Positions 24,361-33,491 of a stretch of 35,818 nucleotides of DNA are shown here, in pieces. This DNA comes from Pseudomonadota bacterium. Its GTDB lineage: Bacteria; Bdellovibrionota_C; UBA2361; OMII01. The stretch spans positions 1-35,818 of the forward strand of contig OMII01000196.1 of assembly GCA_900299055.1 (NCBI GenBank). The letters run 5' to 3'. A program made the position numbers and the translations under genes. The notes beneath the pieces are model-generated. The model saw only the letters and a list, made by a program, of their open reading frames with translations. It ran no database searches and was not told the origin of the DNA. Numbering within the stretch: the stretch's first letter is position 1; each line of letters opens with the position of its first letter.

Positions 24361-25987
24361 AGTGACTGTCTTTCTCTACGCTGCAGGCCTGCTCTACTTT
24401 GGTTGGCGTCGATTACTATCATACCTGCGATTCTTCCAGCAGGAGGAATATAGCAAGCCGCGATTTGTAGAGTGGCTTAAAGCAAAGCGCGCATACGACC
24501 GTCGCGGTACGGCTCTAGCGGTCGGAATCGCAATCTTGGCATATACGACCCACGGCGGATGGGGGGAACTGCTCCTCGCACTGACGGGAACGCTGGGCTT
24601 CTTGTGGATTGTCCGCTGGACAGAGGAAGATCCACGCACGTCGGGCAAGATCAAACTTAACATGACTATTCGTGCCACCAAGATAGCCTACGTTGCATTC
24701 GGGCTACTCGCACTTCTTGTAAGCGTACCAATCGGGATGTCTTGCTTCAGCTGCTGTGCGAACTCCACCCCCTTTGACACGTTTGCATTCCTATCAGTTA
24801 TCTTCGTTCAAACACCTCCAGCTCTGTTAATGGTCGCCAACTCGCTGCTATGGCCGGCGGAGAAAGCACTCCAAGACAACTACTACAGAGACGCTCAGCG
24901 CATTTTGCGCGAGACTCATCCGCTTATTATCGGTATCACCGGAAGCTACGGAAAGACCGGCGCAAAAGCCGCTCTTGGAGATATTCTAACACAGTGCCTA
25001 GGTCCGACCTTCTGGCCGAAGAAGAGTATTAATACCGTAATGGGAATCACTCGTACTATCCGCGAGACCCTTAAACCGTATCACCGATATGCGGTCATTG
25101 AGATGGGCGCATACAACATAGGCTCTATTAAGCGTTTGTGTGATTTTACTCCTCCCCAAGCAGCATTGGTGACAGCAGTCGGGATAATGCACCTTGAACG
25201 ATTCGGCAGCCCCGAAAACGTCTACAATGCGAAGTCCGAGATCGCGCAGGCTCTCCCTGCGGACGGACTTCTTGTTTGTAACGGCGACAGTCCAGGCGCA
25301 CGCCGTATGGCGCACGAACACAAACGCCAGACGACCCTTCTGTATGGGCTTGATTCAACCGCCGGCAACCTCGATTGTCGGGCCGATAACCTAATTTTCG
25401 ACGACAAAGGAAGCTCGTTCACAATTCATTGGCAAGGCTCAACCTATCAGGCGAGAACACCACTACTTGGACGACCAGCAGTATCAAACATCCTAGGAGC
25501 GTTCACCATGGCGTGCGCACTTGGGGCCAACCCGGCATATGCTGCTGCCTGCCTTGCTAATCTTGAGCCTGTGGATAATCGGCTTGTGCTAGAGCGACGC
25601 TCGGGTGTTTCGTACCTTCGAGACGCCTACAACTCTAACCCGATCGGCTTTACTGCGGCACTTGAAGTGCTAAAAACCCTCAAGGCGCAGCGGCGCATCC
25701 TTATGACTCCCGGGATGATAGAACTCGGAGACCAGCAAGCTGCTGAAAATCGGCGCTTAGCCACCCTCGCAGCAGGAGCGGCTGATATCGTCATCGTGGT
25801 TGGTCATGTCAACAGAGATGCAATTCTAGGCGGGCTATCAGACGCGAAGTTCCCTCCGGAGAAGATCGTCACAGTGAACTCCCGTGAAGACGCGTTCAAT
25901 TGGCTCAAGGCTCAAGGATGCGCGGGGGATCTTGTTCTTATTGAAAACGACCTCGGGGACCTTCACGAGGGAGACGTTCGGTTTTAA
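24353..25987 (+). CDS. murF: Membrane-anchored MurF-type Mur ligase
   Basis: A Mur-ligase-family protein of 544 residues. The central ATPase domain (from ~190) has TGSYGKTG where the usual P-loop is GxNGKT(T/S), then AVIEMGAYNIGSIKRLC (MurF-like E-MGA-N-GEI), AAGIxHLE-like VGIMHLERFGSPENV, and NAKSEIAQALP. The C-terminal domain includes YNSNPIGFTAALEVL and MIELGDQQAAENR, both diagnostic for MurF (D-Ala-D-Ala addition to UDP-MurNAc-tripeptide). In place of the normal ~80-residue soluble N-domain, residues 1-170 form about four membrane segments. It starts at GTG with GAGGA upstream, inside the hydrolase stop. Lacking the N-domain, it must hold its UDP-substrate differently, or use another acceptor. 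Confidence 0.85.
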   Translation: MNKVTVFLYAAGLLYFGWRRLLSYLRFFQQEEYSKPRFVEWLKAKRAYDRRGTALAVGIAILAYTTHGGWGELLLALTGTLGFLWIVRWTEEDPRTSGKIKLNMTIRATKIAYVAFGLLALLVSVPIGMSCFSCCANSTPFDTFAFLSVIFVQTPPALLMVANSLLWPAEKALQDNYYRDAQRILRETHPLIIGITGSYGKTGAKAALGDILTQCLGPTFWPKKSINTVMGITRTIRETLKPYHRYAVIEMGAYNIGSIKRLCDFTPPQAALVTAVGIMHLERFGSPENVYNAKSEIAQALPADGLLVCNGDSPGARRMAHEHKRQTTLLYGLDSTAGNLDCRADNLIFDDKGSSFTIHWQGSTYQARTPLLGRPAVSNILGAFTMACALGANPAYAAACLANLEPVDNRLVLERRSGVSYLRDAYNSNPIGFTAALEVLKTLKAQRRILMTPGMIELGDQQAAENRRLATLAAGAADIVIVVGHVNRDAILGGLSDAKFPPEKIVTVNSREDAFNWLKAQGCAGDLVLIENDLGDLHEGDVRF

Positions 25988-25997
25988 GGAATCTGAT

Positions 25998-27194
25998 ATG
26001 GCTAAACGGCTGAGGATTGCGGTCCTATTTGGTGGTCGCTCGGTGGAGCATGAGATCTCAGTCATCTCTGCCCTACAACTGATGCTCGCTATCGACCCGG
26101 ATAAGTATGAGGTAACACCCGTATACATCGCTCCCAATGGTCAGTGGTATACGGGCCCCGAGCTTCTTGAGCGAGCCTTCTACAGGGGAGTTCCGGGTTG
26201 TCTATCCACATTACAGGAAGTAACGCTTCTTCCAAAACCAGGGATCGGGGGATTGATGAAGCTGGGAGGTTCGCTTGCTTCTGCGACGCGCGCAATAACG
26301 CACGATTCGTCTATTATTCCGATCGATATTTTCCTACCGGTATTCCACGGGCAATATGGTGAGGATGGATGCATCCAGGGGCTCTTTGAACTTGCCAACG
26401 TGCCCTACACCGGAAGCAACGTTCCGTCGTCTGCGATAACGATGAACAAATATCTCTGCAAGATGTTCCTCAAAGTGCATGACATTCCTGTGCTCCCCGC
26501 TCTCTCGATAGCACGCAAGGATGCGAGTCATGACATAGCCGCAGTCACTTCTTGGATCACCTCACAGGAGGGCTTCGCCCAATTCCCCCTCTTTGTGAAG
26601 CCGTGCAACCTAGGCTCGAGCATCGGGGTCACGCGTGTCACCACCCGCGAAGAACTCCCGAGCGCACTTGCAAAGGTATTTAAGTTTGACACAGTCGCAC
26701 TTATCGAGCCCTGCGTATCTGAGATCATGGAGATTAACGTTTCGATTCGCGACCACAACGGGGCGCAAGCCTCAGTTGTTGAAATACCCGTCTCTCAATC
26801 AGGAGTTCTCTCGTATGAAGAGAAGTACCTACGTGATGGCGGAAAAAAGAATGGCCCATCGCAGGGTATGGCAAGCCTCACTAGAGTGATCGACCCTCCG
26901 GATTTAGATCATCACCTCCGAGATCAGGTAATCGCATACGGCAAGAAGGCATTCTCACTTCTTGGATGCTCCGGTGTGGCCAGGCTCGACTTCATAGTCG
27001 ACCTTGCGTCCGGTAAGCTCTACTTTAATGAACTAAATGCATTTCCCGGCTCGTGTTCGTTCTATCTATGGGTGCGCTCACAGCCGCGAGTCCTCTACAC
27101 ACAACTGATCGATGAGATGATAGAGACCGCTCTCAACACGTTTGCAGTGAACTCATCACTGAGTCGTGATATAGGACTGCAAGCTCTCAAATAG
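25998..27194 (+). CDS. ddl: D-alanine-D-alanine ligase (possibly altered acceptor pocket)
   Basis: An ATP-grasp ligase joining two D-alanines for peptidoglycan, 398 residues. It begins LRIAVLFGGRSVEHEIS, then PVFHGQYGEDGCIQGLFELANVPYTG, FVKPCNLGSSIGV, LSYEEKYL and GVARLDFIVD. The final active-site loop is FNELNAFPGSCSFYLW rather than the E. coli type ANTSPGMTSHSL, so the residue equal to acceptor-side Ser281 is Tyr. The omega loop is also longer. I choose MAKRLRIAV because AAGGA sits seven bases before it; the ORF track starts 38 codons earlier, inside murF. It is ten bases after the MurF stop, in the same operon. Confidence 0.92.
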   Translation: MAKRLRIAVLFGGRSVEHEISVISALQLMLAIDPDKYEVTPVYIAPNGQWYTGPELLERAFYRGVPGCLSTLQEVTLLPKPGIGGLMKLGGSLASATRAITHDSSIIPIDIFLPVFHGQYGEDGCIQGLFELANVPYTGSNVPSSAITMNKYLCKMFLKVHDIPVLPALSIARKDASHDIAAVTSWITSQEGFAQFPLFVKPCNLGSSIGVTRVTTREELPSALAKVFKFDTVALIEPCVSEIMEINVSIRDHNGAQASVVEIPVSQSGVLSYEEKYLRDGGKKNGPSQGMASLTRVIDPPDLDHHLRDQVIAYGKKAFSLLGCSGVARLDFIVDLASGKLYFNELNAFPGSCSFYLWVRSQPRVLYTQLIDEMIETALNTFAVNSSLSRDIGLQALK

Positions 27195-27223
27195 CCGCCA
27201 TAGCACGTAGCTGCGAAGAGGTC

Positions 27224-27835
27224 CTACGAGCGTCCTGCCGTAGCAGACATCTCCATCTTCATCGCAGACAGTGCGTGCACCACCTCGCCTACCACGCGCG
27301 AGAGCTGAATACACGCCTTAAGCACCGGCACGACTGCACTCCTGCCAGCTTCACCAGCGGTTGTAATCGAGCCAAGGTCGACCAGAAATTCTTCCATGAC
27401 AGCGGTCAGCTGCGGAATCACTCGGTGTTGGGCGGCGGCAAGCGGCGTCAAGTTTGTTCTCTCCTCACCGATGGCCTCTAACCTACCAACGGTCTCTGCG
27501 ACTCTTCTCATAATCGTCGAACAGTTGAGCGGATCTCCCCCCACAACACCAAAACCAAACCCCTCGCCCTCGCGATTGTTTGTCTTGACGAAATCTCTCA
27601 ATTCCTTGCGGAGCGAGAGAAGGCTATCTGATATCTGCTCGCCCGACGCGGCAGTTTTTTTAGAAAGTAGTCTGGCTCTAACATCCTCAATAGGAAGGCG
27701 TCCAATCCCGCCCAAAAATGCGGCTTGCGCATTGAGCCCATCAAGAGAGAGCGCACCCGCTTCATATAACCGACTTAGATCCTCCTGCGTGACCGGAACG
27801 GTTCCGGAGGGCCCCGAACTGATATCACCTGCCAT
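27224..27835 (-). CDS. Helical protein of unknown function
   Basis: Predicted product of 203 residues, mostly alpha-helical and soluble. A Gly/Ser-rich N-terminus is followed by helices (SDSLLSLRKELRDFVKTNN), a glycine-rich linker EGFGFGVVGGD, and further helices rich in Val/Ala/Leu. No cysteine cluster, signal or membrane segment is seen, apart from one Cys in DPLNCSTIM. AGGGGTG seven bases before the ATG decides this start over the one six codons upstream. I recognise no family. It is convergent with ddl and divergent from fahA. Confidence 0.6.
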   Translation of the reverse strand: MAGDISSGPSGTVPVTQEDLSRLYEAGALSLDGLNAQAAFLGGIGRLPIEDVRARLLSKKTAASGEQISDSLLSLRKELRDFVKTNNREGEGFGFGVVGGDPLNCSTIMRRVAETVGRLEAIGEERTNLTPLAAAQHRVIPQLTAVMEEFLVDLGSITTAGEAGRSAVVPVLKACIQLSRVVGEVVHALSAMKMEMSATAGRS

Positions 27836-28048
27836 ACAAATCACCCCTAACAAAGAAGTTTTTTCTGCAAAACGCGCCAGAATTCCCTATTTTCGTTTGA
27901 TGCCGCGTCTGCTTTTTCGATGCTGCATGGGCATTCGTGCTGATCACATCTGCTCGGTAACTGACAGCTTTTATGGCGATTGTGGGGCAATTTCACGCAT
28001 GATAGCGTTCCGTCACACACAATGCGCTAGTATCATTCCGGCACATCC

Positions 28049-29368
28049 ATGACACACAAAGATTCGAGTTCTAAACACAGCTCATCATCAACGTCACTGC
28101 GCTCGTTTATCGAGGTCGCTCCTAACAGCGACTTTCCCATTCAGAACCTCCCCTATGGCGCCTTTATCCCCAAGGGCTCCACAGCGCCACGCATCGGCGT
28201 TGCAATCGGAGACTTCGTACTCGACCTCTCAGTGCTTGCGAATGAAGGACTGCTTGGCGATGAGGCCCGCATTCAATCGTACTTCTCAGACCCGGTTCTC
28301 AATCGCTTCATGGAGCAAGGCCGTACAGTTTGGCAAACGACCCGAAACCGAATTACTGAACTTCTGCGAAGCGACTGCTCAACTCTCCGAGACAACCCGG
28401 CGCTGCGGTCGCGCGCTCTTAGCAGCCGAGAGTCCGTGACATTATCGATGCCGATTCGGGTTGGAGGCTACACCGACTTCTACTCTTCGATTGATCACGC
28501 TCGTAATGTTGGCACTCTTTTTCGGGGAGCTGAGAACGCATTGAATCCGAACTGGCGTCACATTCCGATCGGATACGACGGACGAGCTGGCTCTATTGTT
28601 CTCTCCGGCACAAATCTGCTCCGTCCTCTCGGACAAACTCGACCGTCCGATGATGCTCCGCCCACCTTCGGACCATCAAAGGCACTGGACTTCGAGCTGG
28701 AAGTTGCATTCGTGGTGGGTGTTGGTACCCACCTGGGCGAATCCATCCCCTGCTCTCAAGTGAACGAGCACGTCTTCGGAATCGTACTCCTAAACGACTG
28801 GAGCGCGCGAGATATTCAGAAATGGGAATACCAACCTCTTGGGCCATTTTTAGGCAAGAATTTCGGGACTTCGATATCTCCGTGGGTCGTTACCATCGAC
28901 GCCCTCACCCCTTTTCTAGTCGATGCTCCACAGCAAGACCCGCAGCCAATGGAGTACCTTCGATCCGCCCGACAGGTTTTTGATATAAATCTTGAGGTCG
29001 CCATTCGAACGGAGAAAATGGACCGGGGCGCCTCATTCTGTACGACTCGTTCGAACTCAAAGTTTCTGTACTGGGATCACCAACAACAGCTCGCTCACCA
29101 TACGATAAACGGATGCCCTGTTGCGCCCGGTGATCTGTATGCGACAGGCACCATTAGTGGCCCAACTCAAGATTCACTCGGATGCCTGGTTGAGATTACA
29201 AAGGGCGGCAAGCAAACGATAACTCTTCCGTCTGGAGAGGAGCGCCGCTTTCTTGCAGACGGCGACACGGTCATTATGCGCGGATGGTGCGACAATTCTG
29301 AATTTCGTATCGGGTTTGGTGAGGTCACGGGAACAATTCTACCCGCTGTCCAGGTCAGCAAGGCGTAA
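28049..29368 (+). CDS. fahA: Fumarylacetoacetase
   Basis: Last step of tyrosine/homogentisate breakdown: cleaves fumarylacetoacetate to fumarate and acetoacetate; 439 residues. The small N-terminal domain has LPYGAFIP and PRIGVAIGDFVLDLS. The catalytic domain has the expected metal and base residues: DFYSSIDHARNVG (Asp and His seven apart), DFELEVAFVVG (two Glu), LLNDWSARDIQKWEY (Asp) and FLGKNFGTSISPWVV (Lys). The pathway partners (hmgA, hppD) are not in the window, but a leucine-catabolic pair lies ~2.5 kb on, suggesting amino acids as carbon source. The N-terminus carries a Ser/Lys-rich extension. No clear ribosome site precedes the ATG. Confidence 0.96.
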   Translation: MTHKDSSSKHSSSSTSLRSFIEVAPNSDFPIQNLPYGAFIPKGSTAPRIGVAIGDFVLDLSVLANEGLLGDEARIQSYFSDPVLNRFMEQGRTVWQTTRNRITELLRSDCSTLRDNPALRSRALSSRESVTLSMPIRVGGYTDFYSSIDHARNVGTLFRGAENALNPNWRHIPIGYDGRAGSIVLSGTNLLRPLGQTRPSDDAPPTFGPSKALDFELEVAFVVGVGTHLGESIPCSQVNEHVFGIVLLNDWSARDIQKWEYQPLGPFLGKNFGTSISPWVVTIDALTPFLVDAPQQDPQPMEYLRSARQVFDINLEVAIRTEKMDRGASFCTTRSNSKFLYWDHQQQLAHHTINGCPVAPGDLYATGTISGPTQDSLGCLVEITKGGKQTITLPSGEERRFLADGDTVIMRGWCDNSEFRIGFGEVTGTILPAVQVSKA

Positions 29369-29508
29369 AGCCATTCACTGCCGCATCCACTGTATTTCGT
29401 GAGGCTCCGACGTTCATGATCTGATGGGCAGAAGGGATTGGTTTTGCCTTACGCCTTATCCTGCGGTCACGGACCCGCAATTCAAATGGCAGGGCTCGAT
29501 TGGAAGCT

Positions 29509-29536
29509 TTGACACACAATAGTATTGGGATAAGAT
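29509..29536 (+). promoter_or_regulatory. Putative sigma-70 promoter for yacG
   Basis: A perfect -35 TTGACA is followed after 16 bases by TAAGAT (four of six), about 80 bases before the yacG start. It is one of the better sigma-70 matches in the window. Confidence 0.5.
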
Positions 29537-29615
29537 CGGAGTCTTCTAGTGGTGGTCTGTATTCTACATTGTCGCACTGTCCTCCACTGGACTGACAACG
29601 AGACCTGGAGTGCTC

Positions 29616-29831
29616 ATGAACAAAGAGAAAGATGCAAGTTCAACTAAACCTTCGAGCGATCGATGTCGGGTGTGCAACAAACCGATCCCTCAGGATGCTG
29701 ACCACAAAGGCCCGTTCTGCTCTCATCGCTGCAAGCTTCAAGATCTATCAAAGTGGTTTGGCGAGGAATATCGAGTCGGCTCACATCATGCGCCATCTGC
29801 TGACGCAGATGGTGAAGCGGACAACGAATGA
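29616..29831 (+). CDS. yacG: DNA gyrase inhibitor YacG
   Basis: A 71-residue zinc-binding protein. The four ligands are CRVCNKPIP and CSHRCKLQDL, followed by the family end WFGEEYRVG. In E. coli YacG binds GyrB and blocks DNA binding. I start at ATG (MNKEKDAS) with GGAG upstream; the ORF track uses the GTG two codons earlier. The family is proteobacterial, which helps place the organism. It is preceded by a good predicted promoter and is not next to coaE, its partner in gammaproteobacteria. Confidence 0.92.
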   Translation: MNKEKDASSTKPSSDRCRVCNKPIPQDADHKGPFCSHRCKLQDLSKWFGEEYRVGSHHAPSADADGEADNE

Positions 29832-29906
29832 GATTTCGCCACACTCCCGTTTTCCAATCAGCTGATTACCACTCCGAAGCAGACCTGCGGCTCGACCCCG
29901 GCAAAG

Positions 29907-30278
29907 TTAAGAACCGTTTGATAGGCGGCGAGACTTACTGACGCTCTCCAATAACGAGTTGGTAGCGTTAGCGAGTCCGAACCTAAGATATTCAGGATTG
30001 ATTCCCAACGCCTCGCATACATTTACAAATGAAAAGGCGTAGTCAGTCTGTTTCTCCATCACCCAGTTGTACGCCTCAACGTACTTGTTTCTCTCGCTGG
30101 GTGATTTAGCAAGGATATAGCTTACAAACGACTGAACTCCATCAAACAATAAGGCCGAAAGAAGCGCACGTTCAGGGCCGTGAGCGTATCCAGCCTTGTT
30201 ATCAACGATTTCCTCAAGAACCGACGTGGCGAAACCTGTCTCTAAACCTTTACTGACACTAAATTCGCCTACTGACAT
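29907..30278 (-). CDS. Conserved small protein, deltaproteobacterial type
   Basis: A 123-residue soluble protein containing HGPERALLSALLFDGVQS, then YNWVMEKQTDYAFSFVNVCEALGINPEYLRFGL. I know this arrangement (GPERALL...D-I; W-----DY-FSF--VCE-LGIDP-YLR-GL) from short conserved hypothetical proteins common in deltaproteobacteria; no function is established. The second half looks like a helix-turn-helix-like or DNA-associated helix pair, but that is a guess. The ribosome site GGGAGG, six bases before the ATG, is close to ideal. Confidence 0.8.
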   Translation of the reverse strand: MSVGEFSVSKGLETGFATSVLEEIVDNKAGYAHGPERALLSALLFDGVQSFVSYILAKSPSERNKYVEAYNWVMEKQTDYAFSFVNVCEALGINPEYLRFGLANATNSLLESVSKSRRLSNGS

Positions 30279-30576
30279 GATATCCTCCCAACGAGGTGCG
30301 GCGCCAAGATACCCACCATCGGGCCACCTCTGGCTCAGCGGAGATGCCGTTACGTACGGCCCCCAAACTTGCTCGAAGCATCAGACAGGTAACCTAAACC
30401 GCTCTTACAGAGGTTTGGCTCCAGTCCCTTGCTGTCGAGCCCCGCTCCTTTCTATTCGGATGCCGGACGAGTTTGTTCGATGCGCAAGGAGACAACGCTA
30501 ACTAGCTGATCAGTCGCAGTTTTTAAATAATTTCCGGTGCAAAAGAGACCCTCTGGCGCACCAGACCCTTCGGGGC

Positions 30577-31707
30577 CTATCCAAACTTCTCCCAAAAGCC
30601 CATGGCCACCTCAATCAGAATGAGGGTCACAATCACCCATTCAAGCGCTTCTGAGCGCCGCTGAGCAGCAGCGTCGGACAGCTTTTGGTAGATACTATCC
30701 AGCGTGTCGAGCTTACGTCGAATGCTTGAGTTCCACTCAGGCAAGTGAAACTTGAGTGAGGCTAACGAATATACTCGCGCTAAATATTGGTCCCCCAAAA
30801 GTTTAAGCGCATTTTCTACCGCCTCATAAAGCAAGGCAGAGTCTACTTGCAAGCGAGCGATCTTTCCAAGGTCGGCATCGCCCTTCTTTCCCGTGGTCAA
30901 AACGCCGTAGGCCTTCTCAAGATAATCATCTAACTGCTCATCGAGGAATCGCATCTCAAGAAACTCAAGATTGCAGAACTCAAGCACTGCCCTTACGTCC
31001 TCAACATTTTCACCGAAGAATATTGCGCCATTCCAATCAATCACAGCGCAATCCTTCACTCCATACGATGTGCGAGTACCAAGGCAATCGCGAACCTCCT
31101 CGTCTCCGAGTTCGTCCTTCTCCGCTCGCAGTAAGCTCGCAAACTCACGCGAACCTTCTTCAAGGATCTGCGTGAACGAGTTGCTGCCATCGAACAACTC
31201 CAGGTGGTATACGACGAAATCCTCGACTGACTCGCTTAGATTAGCTCTCGAAATTGAGTCACCTAGCTGCTCCATCAGCTGTCGAACCCGTTCGCGCGCA
31301 TCTTCTAAAAGAAAGGCGTTGTCGTAGATTACCTCACCCAACTCCACCAGATGAGCCATCGGCCCCGAGATGTCGATCTGATAACACACCGAGCAGCCAC
31401 CAAAATCAAAGAGCGTCAGCTCTGCCTGGGGTTTCGTAAAGAACTTTCCTACATTGATCTGCTGTCCATGCTGGAGGATTCGAAGCGGCGGCGGATCGTA
31501 GTCGAAATATTTTGGAGCTCGTCGATTACGGCGAAATTTAGTGCGCTCTACATCTTGCTTAAGTCTCTGGGCCGCCTCATCTAGACGCACAGACAAACCC
31601 AACTCAAACGCGAACATAACGTGACACACCCCCTTGCGAAGGTGAGGCACCGGCGGCCGCATGATCGTAAGCGAACCGCTTACATCTCGAATATCCTTAT
31701 TGTTCAT
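30577..31707 (-). CDS. RMD1/DUF155 family protein with C-terminal membrane anchor
   Basis: A 376-residue protein. The body contains the DUF155 features YGVKDCAVIDWNGAIFF, VLEFCNLEFLEMRFLDEQLD and a long charged helical region. Near the end, SEALEWVIVTLILIEVAMGF is a single membrane helix close to the C-terminus, as in yeast RMD1 and E. coli YagE-type relatives. In eukaryotes these are mitochondrial; the bacterial role is unknown. GGGAGG precedes the ATG. It is divergent from the carboxylase genes, with ~130-170 bases between. Confidence 0.85.
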   Translation of the reverse strand: MNNKDIRDVSGSLTIMRPPVPHLRKGVCHVMFAFELGLSVRLDEAAQRLKQDVERTKFRRNRRAPKYFDYDPPPLRILQHGQQINVGKFFTKPQAELTLFDFGGCSVCYQIDISGPMAHLVELGEVIYDNAFLLEDARERVRQLMEQLGDSISRANLSESVEDFVVYHLELFDGSNSFTQILEEGSREFASLLRAEKDELGDEEVRDCLGTRTSYGVKDCAVIDWNGAIFFGENVEDVRAVLEFCNLEFLEMRFLDEQLDDYLEKAYGVLTTGKKGDADLGKIARLQVDSALLYEAVENALKLLGDQYLARVYSLASLKFHLPEWNSSIRRKLDTLDSIYQKLSDAAAQRRSEALEWVIVTLILIEVAMGFWEKFG

Positions 31708-31878
31708 TATTCCTCCCAGCCCTTGCTCGCCAGTCTGGCGCGGGGCTCCGGTATGACCCTTTGAGTATATCTCAGTAGCTCTGGGTAGACGAATGAATCA
31801 AATAACTACATTATTTTCAGCTGGTTAGACTTTTCTTTGTTGACTGGCGGGCCTCTGTTACCTACCCTCAACAGGTAT

Positions 31879-33486
31879 ATGCTACTTGGCACTCGATTCT
31901 CCCCCTCTGAGCCCCCCTACAATCAAAATAGCGAAGCTTTTCGGCACTATAGTGAACGGCTCTTAGCCCTCAGAGAGCGGGCCCTCGGCTCGCCATCAGA
32001 CCCTGCGGTCAAGAAGCACATCGAGCGAGGCAAGCTGCTTGCGCGCGACCGGGTGGCCCACCTGATCGACCCCGGTTCAGCTTTTCTAGAGCTCTCACAA
32101 CTCGCAGCAACAGACATCTACGACGGCGTTCGGCCTGGGGCTGGGCTCATCACGGGCATAGGCGTCATAGAGGGCACCCCGTGTATGATCATTGCCAACG
32201 ATGCAACAGTGAAAGGAGGTACGTACTTTCCCCTCACTGTCAAAAAGCATATTCGTGCCCAGCAGATTGCGCTCGAGAACAAGCTCCCCTGTATCTATCT
32301 GGTGGACTCAGGGGGCGCGTTTCTACCTCTCCAGGATCAGGTATTCCCCGATAGGGAGCACTTCGGACGGCTCTTCTACAACCAGGCCACCATGAGTTCC
32401 TTAGGCATACCGCAGATCTCTGTTGTGCTCGGATCGTGCACGGCTGGAGGTGCCTATGTTCCTGCGATGAGCGACGAGGCGATCATCGTACAAGGCCAAG
32501 GAATGGTTTTCCTCGGCGGCCCGCCGTTAGTAAAGGCAGCCACAGGAGAGGTCGTTAGCGCTGAAGATCTGGGTGGCGGCGACGTTCATTGCCGTATCAG
32601 TGGAGTGACGGACCACCTGGCCACATCAGACGCTGACGCGCTCCACAGAGCCCGTCGCTGCGTCGCATCTCTTCGAAACCTTCAGACGCCACGGCTCGAG
32701 CGCGGGGTATCTCGCCCCCCTCGCTTTAATTCCGCAGAGATCGACGCCCTTATTCCAGCCGATCCACGTCACTATTTTCCGATGCGCGAGATCCTGGCCC
32801 GCCTCATAGACAACAGTGAGCTCGATGAGTTCAAGGCATCCTACGGTTCGACCATTATTTGTGGCTTTGCGCAGATAGACGGCTTCTTAACCGGAATTGT
32901 GGCGAATGACGGAATACTCTTCTCGGAGAGCGCTCTTAAGGCAGCCCACTTCATTCAGATCTGCGACCAGCGTGGCATTCCTCTCGTGTTTATGCAGAAC
33001 ATTGTAGGATTTATGGTGGGCAAGGAGTATGAACACAAAGGAATCGCAAAAGATGGCGCAAAAATGGTTACTGCGGTCGCTTGTGCCCGCGTTCCGAAGT
33101 ACACCGTCATTGTCGGAAACTCCTACGGGGCGGGCAACTATGCAATGTGTGGGCGCGCCTACGACCCCCGTTTTCTCTGGAGCTGGCCACAATCACGGAC
33201 AGGCGTCATGGGCCCCGATCAAGCAGCTAGCGTTGTCACTCAAGTTCGCGCCGATAGCGCAAAGAGTCGCGGCGAGTCATGGACCGAGCACGCCCAGCAG
33301 GAGTACTACAACGAAATTAAGCATCAGTATCAACAGCAGACGGATGCGATATTCGCTACCTCCAGAATCTGGGACGATGGCATTATCCAGCCCAGCGAGA
33401 CGCGTGCTGTTCTCTCGTTAGCGCTATCTCTCTCCCCTCTCGATTCAGCTCCAGCGTCGCGTGCCTTTGGTACCTTCCGGATGTAG
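31879..33486 (+). CDS. mccB: Methylcrotonyl-CoA carboxylase, carboxyltransferase (beta) subunit
   Basis: Transfers the carboxyl group from biotin to 3-methylcrotonyl-CoA in leucine breakdown; 535 residues. Two crotonase-like halves are present: [18 protein letters not shown], then [56 protein letters not shown] and [21 protein letters not shown] in the first, and [33 protein letters not shown] and [12 protein letters not shown] in the second. These are specific enough to choose MCC over propionyl-CoA carboxylase. The ORF track starts 14 codons earlier at a TTG; I prefer the ATG (MLLGTRF). The alpha-subunit gene follows after five bases. Confidence 0.95.
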   Translation: MLLGTRFSPSEPPYNQNSEAFRHYSERLLALRERALGSPSDPAVKKHIERGKLLARDRVAHLIDPGSAFLELSQLAATDIYDGVRPGAGLITGIGVIEGTPCMIIANDATVKGGTYFPLTVKKHIRAQQIALENKLPCIYLVDSGGAFLPLQDQVFPDREHFGRLFYNQATMSSLGIPQISVVLGSCTAGGAYVPAMSDEAIIVQGQGMVFLGGPPLVKAATGEVVSAEDLGGGDVHCRISGVTDHLATSDADALHRARRCVASLRNLQTPRLERGVSRPPRFNSAEIDALIPADPRHYFPMREILARLIDNSELDEFKASYGSTIICGFAQIDGFLTGIVANDGILFSESALKAAHFIQICDQRGIPLVFMQNIVGFMVGKEYEHKGIAKDGAKMVTAVACARVPKYTVIVGNSYGAGNYAMCGRAYDPRFLWSWPQSRTGVMGPDQAASVVTQVRADSAKSRGESWTEHAQQEYYNEIKHQYQQQTDAIFATSRIWDDGIIQPSETRAVLSLALSLSPLDSAPASRAFGTFRM

Positions 33487-33491
33487 TCTTC

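Noticed and set aside
30541-30570. Small hairpin TCTGG-TGCG-CCAGA after the RMD1 gene on the minus strand
   Set aside because: Only five base pairs, and the T run is seven bases away from the stem; too weak to call a terminator.
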